Assembly: GCA_002404375.1 (NCBI GenBank)
Contig: DHJO01000149.1
Location: 5,188 to 13,972, forward strand
DNA: 8,785 nucleotides
Direction of reading: 5' to 3'
DNA from: Gemmatimonadales bacterium UBA4718
Lineage (GTDB): Bacteria; Gemmatimonadota; Gemmatimonadetes; Gemmatimonadales; Gemmatimonadaceae
Shown: one piece after another, positions 5,495 to 8,785 of the stretch
Position numbering within the stretch: position 1 is the stretch's first letter
How the letters are laid out: the number at the start of each line of letters is the position of its first letter
Position numbers and translations under genes: made by a program
Notes under the pieces: generated by a model
Seen by the model: the letters and a program-made list of their open reading frames with translations, nothing else
Database searches by the model: none
What the model was told of the DNA's origin: nothing

Positions 5495-7810
5495 ATGAAA
5501 AGAAGATCAATCGCGTTCGCTCTAATCAGTGCGGCGGTTCTGATGCCGCATCACGCGGGCGGGCAGGGAATCCTTCCTTCTGCCGCGAGCATTCGGGTGC
5601 AGAATGCGCCGGAGCGAATGCGCGTGCTCTGGATCGGCGCCCATCCGGATGATGAAGACACCCAGCTGATCGCCTGGCTTGCGCGCGGACGTCACGTCGA
5701 GACTGCCTACCTGTCACTCACCCGCGGCGACGGCGGGCAGAATCTGATCGGCAACGAGCTTGGCGAAGCGCTCGGGGTGATTCGCACCGAGGAGCTGTTG
5801 GCCGCGAGACGGGTCGATGGAGCACACCAGTACTTCGCCCGCGGATACGATTTCGGTTTCTCGAAAACGGCGGATGAAACCCGAAAGCATTGGCCTCAGG
5901 ATTCGCTGTTGAACGATGTCATGACGGTGATGCGCGCGTTCAGGCCGCACATAGTGATCACGACCTTTTCCGGAACTCCCCGCGACGGACACGGGCACCA
6001 TCAGGTCTCGGCGATTCTGGCGAGGCAGGCTTACGATCTGGCTGCGGACACGCTGCGTTTTCCGGTGAAAGAGTTCGGAAAGCCGTGGACTCCGCTCAAG
6101 TTTTATCGTTTGGCGCTTTTTTCTCCCCAGGACCGCACGATTGCAGTCAACGTCGGGGAGTACGATCCGTATCTCGGACTGTCCTATCAGGAGATTGCGG
6201 CGGACAGCCGATCACAGCACAAGTCGCAGGGCCAGGGGACTCTGCGTCGCAAGGGAGTAGTGTGGGATTATCTGACTCGTGAGGATTCGCGGGTTCCCGC
6301 GCCGCCGGCCAAGGAGGAGAAGTCCATCTTTGCCGGTCTCGACACGACGAGGCTGCTGGTTCGCGACGGACGTATAGCGCCGCCCGAAACCCCGCCGGCA
6401 CTTGCTCTCGAAGCCATCGCAGATAGGCAGGCACTCGCTCTAGGTGACACGGCAAAGATCACCTTGACACTCTACAATCGCGGACGAGTGCCGGTTCACA
6501 TCGAGAGCGGAACCATCCATTTTCCCCCGACGCTCCTTCCGGACTCCAGCTATCAATGGACTCAACCACTAATCGGCGGCGAGATAACCCAGCCCTGGTG
6601 GCTCGCTGAGCCCCGCAATGGGGATTTATTTACCCCACGCATCACAGGCACATCGGAGGACGAGAGGGAACGCCGGAATTGGGCGCATGTGACGGTTCAA
6701 GCCGGTCCACAGGGAAGTTTGCTCGACGTAGCAGCCCCGATCGTATACCACTATGTCGATCGCGTCCGAGGTGATCTCCAGAGACCCCTGATCGTGGCTC
6801 CGGGAATCTCGGTGACGCTCGATCAAGCGACGACGATGGTTCGCGCCAATGTCCCATCTAGTCAGTTGATCAAGGCAACGCTGCGCTCGGCGTTGAGTGC
6901 TCCGGCCCCGGTGACTGTTTCTCTGACGCTCCCCCGAGGACTCACTGCCGATTCATTGGAGCGCACCGTCGTCATGGCGCCAGGATCTACCCGCACTCTC
7001 GCCTTCAGGTTAAAAGGAGCCCTGCCACGCGGGACACACGTGATCAAAGCCGTCGCCTCGGCGAATGGGAGATCGTACCAGTCAGGCTACATCCCGATCG
7101 AGTATCCGCACATCAACCCGCAGCGGATCTATCGTCCGTCGATGATCAGCGTCAACGCCGTGGACGTCGCTCTGCCCTTGAGGCTCAATGTCGCCTACGT
7201 TCCCGGAGTCGGTGACAATGTCGCGCCGGTCCTCCAACAGCTCGGTGTTCCGCTGACAATCGTAGATGCGGACGATCTTCCTCAGACTGACCTCAGTCGC
7301 TTCACCGCCGTCGTCATCGGGCCGCGCGCCTATCAGTCAAGTCAGACGCTGCAGGATAACAATGATTATCTGCTCGCATATGTACGCAACGGCGGCCGTC
7401 TCGTTGTGCAATATGGACAGGGCGAGATGCAGCGCCCAGGGATCATGCCGTATCCGATTACGCTACAACAGCGTGCTGAGCGAGTGACGGATGAAAATGC
7501 GCCGGTAACTTTCACCGATCCACAGTCGCCTCTGCTCAACGCGCCAAACAAGATCACCCAGGATGATTTCAAAGGCTGGGTTCAGGAGAGGGCCACCTAC
7601 ATGCCCTCGACGTTCGATTCGCGGTATCGCACGATGCTGGCGATGAACGATCCGGGTGAGCAGCCCAATCGCGCGGCTATTCTAGCGGCGTCCTATGGGC
7701 GTGGGACCTACATCTACGTCCCGCTCGCCCTCTTCCGCCAGCTGCCCGCGGGCGTGCCGGGTAGCGCGCGCATCTTCGCCAACCTCCTCGGCGGCAACAG
7801 CATTCGATGA
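5495..7810 (+). CDS. Exported PIG-L (LmbE-like) deacetylase with C-terminal accessory domains
   Basis: The product is a 771-residue exported protein. Residues 1-24 are a signal peptide: MKRRS, a hydrophobic core to M17, and a likely cut near AGG-Q24. The PIG-L domain covers about 38-290. It has the family's metal motif AHPDDE (H50, D53) and a second His cluster, HGHH at 166-169, which should supply the third zinc ligand. Family members remove N-acetyl groups from sugars linked to inositol, thiols or other carriers; the substrate here is unknown. Residues about 300-540 look like beta-sandwich domains (GDTAKITLTLYNRG and a second similar block). Residues about 550-660 resemble a class-I glutaminase/ThuA-like fold (VVIGPRAY, GGRLVVQYGQG) without an obvious catalytic cysteine. 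This large architecture differs from small cytoplasmic LmbE enzymes. The frame is open upstream to 4679 inside sucA, but the signal peptide supports the ATG at 5495, 20 bases after the sucA stop. Confidence 0.92.
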   Translation: MKRRSIAFALISAAVLMPHHAGGQGILPSAASIRVQNAPERMRVLWIGAHPDDEDTQLIAWLARGRHVETAYLSLTRGDGGQNLIGNELGEALGVIRTEELLAARRVDGAHQYFARGYDFGFSKTADETRKHWPQDSLLNDVMTVMRAFRPHIVITTFSGTPRDGHGHHQVSAILARQAYDLAADTLRFPVKEFGKPWTPLKFYRLALFSPQDRTIAVNVGEYDPYLGLSYQEIAADSRSQHKSQGQGTLRRKGVVWDYLTREDSRVPAPPAKEEKSIFAGLDTTRLLVRDGRIAPPETPPALALEAIADRQALALGDTAKITLTLYNRGRVPVHIESGTIHFPPTLLPDSSYQWTQPLIGGEITQPWWLAEPRNGDLFTPRITGTSEDERERRNWAHVTVQAGPQGSLLDVAAPIVYHYVDRVRGDLQRPLIVAPGISVTLDQATTMVRANVPSSQLIKATLRSALSAPAPVTVSLTLPRGLTADSLERTVVMAPGSTRTLAFRLKGALPRGTHVIKAVASANGRSYQSGYIPIEYPHINPQRIYRPSMISVNAVDVALPLRLNVAYVPGVGDNVAPVLQQLGVPLTIVDADDLPQTDLSRFTAVVIGPRAYQSSQTLQDNNDYLLAYVRNGGRLVVQYGQGEMQRPGIMPYPITLQQRAERVTDENAPVTFTDPQSPLLNAPNKITQDDFKGWVQERATYMPSTFDSRYRTMLAMNDPGEQPNRAAILAASYGRGTYIYVPLALFRQLPAGVPGSARIFANLLGGNSIR

Positions 7811-7851
7811 AGCTGCGCCGCATGGCAGCTTTCTTAGTGGTGCGATGGTGA
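7807..7851 (+). other. Possible 14-codon reading frame bridging two genes
   Basis: An ATG at 7807 overlaps the PIG-L stop codon in an ATGA arrangement and opens a 14-residue frame (MKLRRMAAFLVVRW). That frame ends at the TGA at 7849-7851, just inside the next gene, whose ATG is at 7845. It may serve only to carry ribosomes from one gene to the next, or it may be chance. The peptide resembles the start of a signal sequence. Confidence 0.3.
7810..7835 (+). terminator. Weak hairpin after the PIG-L gene
   Basis: AAGCTGC (7810-7816) pairs with GCAGCTT (7825-7831) around an 8-base loop, followed by a short TTTCTT run. The stem is only 7 bp, so this is at best a partial terminator or attenuating hairpin between the PIG-L gene and the binding-protein gene. 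Confidence 0.3.
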
Positions 7852-8785
7852 GGCGAGCTTGGTGGCTCGTCACGGTTGGCGCACTCGTGATCGGGGCGTG
7901 CAGCTCGGATCATCGCAAAGTACTGATCGTCTACTCGCCGCACGGGAAGGAGCTGCTCGAGTACCTCGAGAAGGGGTTCGAGAAGGCGCACCCGGATATC
8001 GATGTACAATGGGTGGACATGGGCTCGCAGGAGGTCCTGGAGCGCGTGCGCGCAGAGAAGCCGAATCCGCAGGCAGACGTGTGGTTCGGGGCGCCGGCGG
8101 AAGCGTTCGACAGGGCGACGAAGGAAGGTCTGCTGCAGCCGTATAAACCGACGTGGGCGGGAACGATTGATCCAGAGGGTCGTGAAGCGCACGACAACTG
8201 GTACGGGACGTATCTGACTCCCGAGGTGATCGGGTACAACCGCGATGCGGTGAAAGACGTCGACGCCCCCAAGGATTGGGACGATCTCATCGATCCGAAG
8301 TGGAAGGGGAAGATCGTTATTCGTGATCCCATTGCGTCGGGGACGATGCGGGCGATTTTCGGCGCGATCATGGTCCGATCGATTGCGCAAACGGGCAAGC
8401 CCGATGCAGGCTATGAGTGGCTCAGAAAGCTGGATGCGAATACGAGAGAGTACACTCTGAACCCGACGATTCTCTACCAGAAGCTCGGCCGGCAGGAAGG
8501 GGTCGTGACTATGTGGGACATGCCCGATTTCGCTACGCTCGAGCAGCGAACTCGTATTCCGATCAAGTACGTCATTCCGGCGAGCGGAACTCCGCTGCTT
8601 GTGGATGGGATCGCGATTGTGCGGGGCAGCAAGCATCCCAAAGAGGCGCAGGAGTACTACGAGTACGTCACAACTCCCGAAGCGATGATTGCCGCCGCGG
8701 ATTCGTTTCTCCGCATACCCGCGCGAAAAGATATTCCGTTGTCGAAGCTTCCTGCATGGATCCGCGATGCGATGGCGAAGATCAA
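7845..8785 (+). CDS. ABC transporter solute-binding lipoprotein (iron/AfuA-like), 3' end cut
   Basis: This is the periplasmic, lipid-anchored receptor of an ABC importer; 313 residues are visible and the frame runs off the right edge. Residues 2-18 form a short signal peptide (VRRAWW, then a hydrophobic core) with the lipobox IGAC, lipidated at C19. The mature part begins KVLIVYSPHGKE and carries features of the family that includes iron-binding FbpA/FutA and sugar-phosphate-binding AfuA: a first-strand YSPHG, ADVWFGAP, a hinge-region GTYLTPEVIGYNRD, WDDLIDPKWKGKI, DPIASGTM, and a Tyr pair (EYYEYV) near the C-terminus. The ligand cannot be told from this; ferric iron, an organophosphonate, a polyamine or a sugar phosphate are all possible. 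ATG 7845 is used; GTG 7848 is next in frame. There is no good ribosome binding site, so coupling to the upstream gene is likely. Permease and ATPase genes would be expected to the right. Confidence 0.9.
   Translation, partial: MVRRAWWLVTVGALVIGACSSDHRKVLIVYSPHGKELLEYLEKGFEKAHPDIDVQWVDMGSQEVLERVRAEKPNPQADVWFGAPAEAFDRATKEGLLQPYKPTWAGTIDPEGREAHDNWYGTYLTPEVIGYNRDAVKDVDAPKDWDDLIDPKWKGKIVIRDPIASGTMRAIFGAIMVRSIAQTGKPDAGYEWLRKLDANTREYTLNPTILYQKLGRQEGVVTMWDMPDFATLEQRTRIPIKYVIPASGTPLLVDGIAIVRGSKHPKEAQEYYEYVTTPEAMIAAADSFLRIPARKDIPLSKLPAWIRDAMAKI

Noticed and set aside
6420..6780. A base-composition change within the PIG-L gene suggesting a fused or transferred segment
   Set aside because: Hand counts of 60-base blocks gave about 58-60% GC, close enough to the rest of the window that no boundary can be claimed.
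7677..8636. A 319-codon open frame on the minus strand opposite the PIG-L end and the binding-protein gene
   Set aside because: It spans two real plus-strand genes, has no recognisable domain and is Arg/His-rich as expected of a shadow frame.

Overview
This window is GC-rich (about 60-65% in coding stretches sampled by hand, about 52-60% in the one long intergenic region). Every gene I can support lies on the plus strand. The mix suggests a Gram-negative, aerobic, soil or water bacterium. It contains a hybrid histidine kinase, a full-length E1 subunit of 2-oxoglutarate dehydrogenase, a large exported PIG-L deacetylase and lipoproteins with N-terminal lipoboxes. The style of the exported proteins and the gene mix resemble Gemmatimonadota, but that is an impression and no marker gene here proves it.

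Layout. Bases 1-1293 are the 3' part of a receiver-histidine kinase gene whose start lies left of the window. A small glycine-zipper lipoprotein gene follows 27 bases later (1321-1806), with a strong ribosome binding site, and ends at a clear rho-independent terminator (1831-1870). Bases 1871-2213 hold no gene. They contain a three-copy 20-bp repeat and a 182-bp fold-back element (1930-2111) built from three concentric inverted repeats. Next comes a tightly packed run of genes: an atypical receiver-like protein (2214-2675), sucA (2685-5474, 9-base gap), an exported PIG-L family deacetylase (5495-7810, 20-base gap), and a solute-binding lipoprotein of the iron/AfuA-like ABC transporter type (7845 to beyond the right edge, 34-base gap). 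The short gaps, and the lack of a strong terminator between these four, suggest one transcription unit. A weak hairpin just after the PIG-L stop could reduce read-through.

How the genes fit together. The kinase can sense and relay a phosphate signal, but its partner is not visible. The receiver-like protein has lost several residues needed for ordinary phosphorylation chemistry, so it is unlikely to be a simple target of that kinase. SucA performs the first, committing step of the 2-oxoglutarate dehydrogenase complex in the TCA cycle. The E2 and E3 genes are not in the window. The PIG-L protein and the binding protein act outside the cytoplasmic membrane and have no obvious metabolic link to SucA.

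The most unusual items are the concentric fold-back element with its extra repeat copy, the degenerate receiver joined to sucA, and the small overlapping reading frame and hairpin at the PIG-L/binding-protein junction. I found no CRISPR array, tRNA, rRNA or transposase gene.
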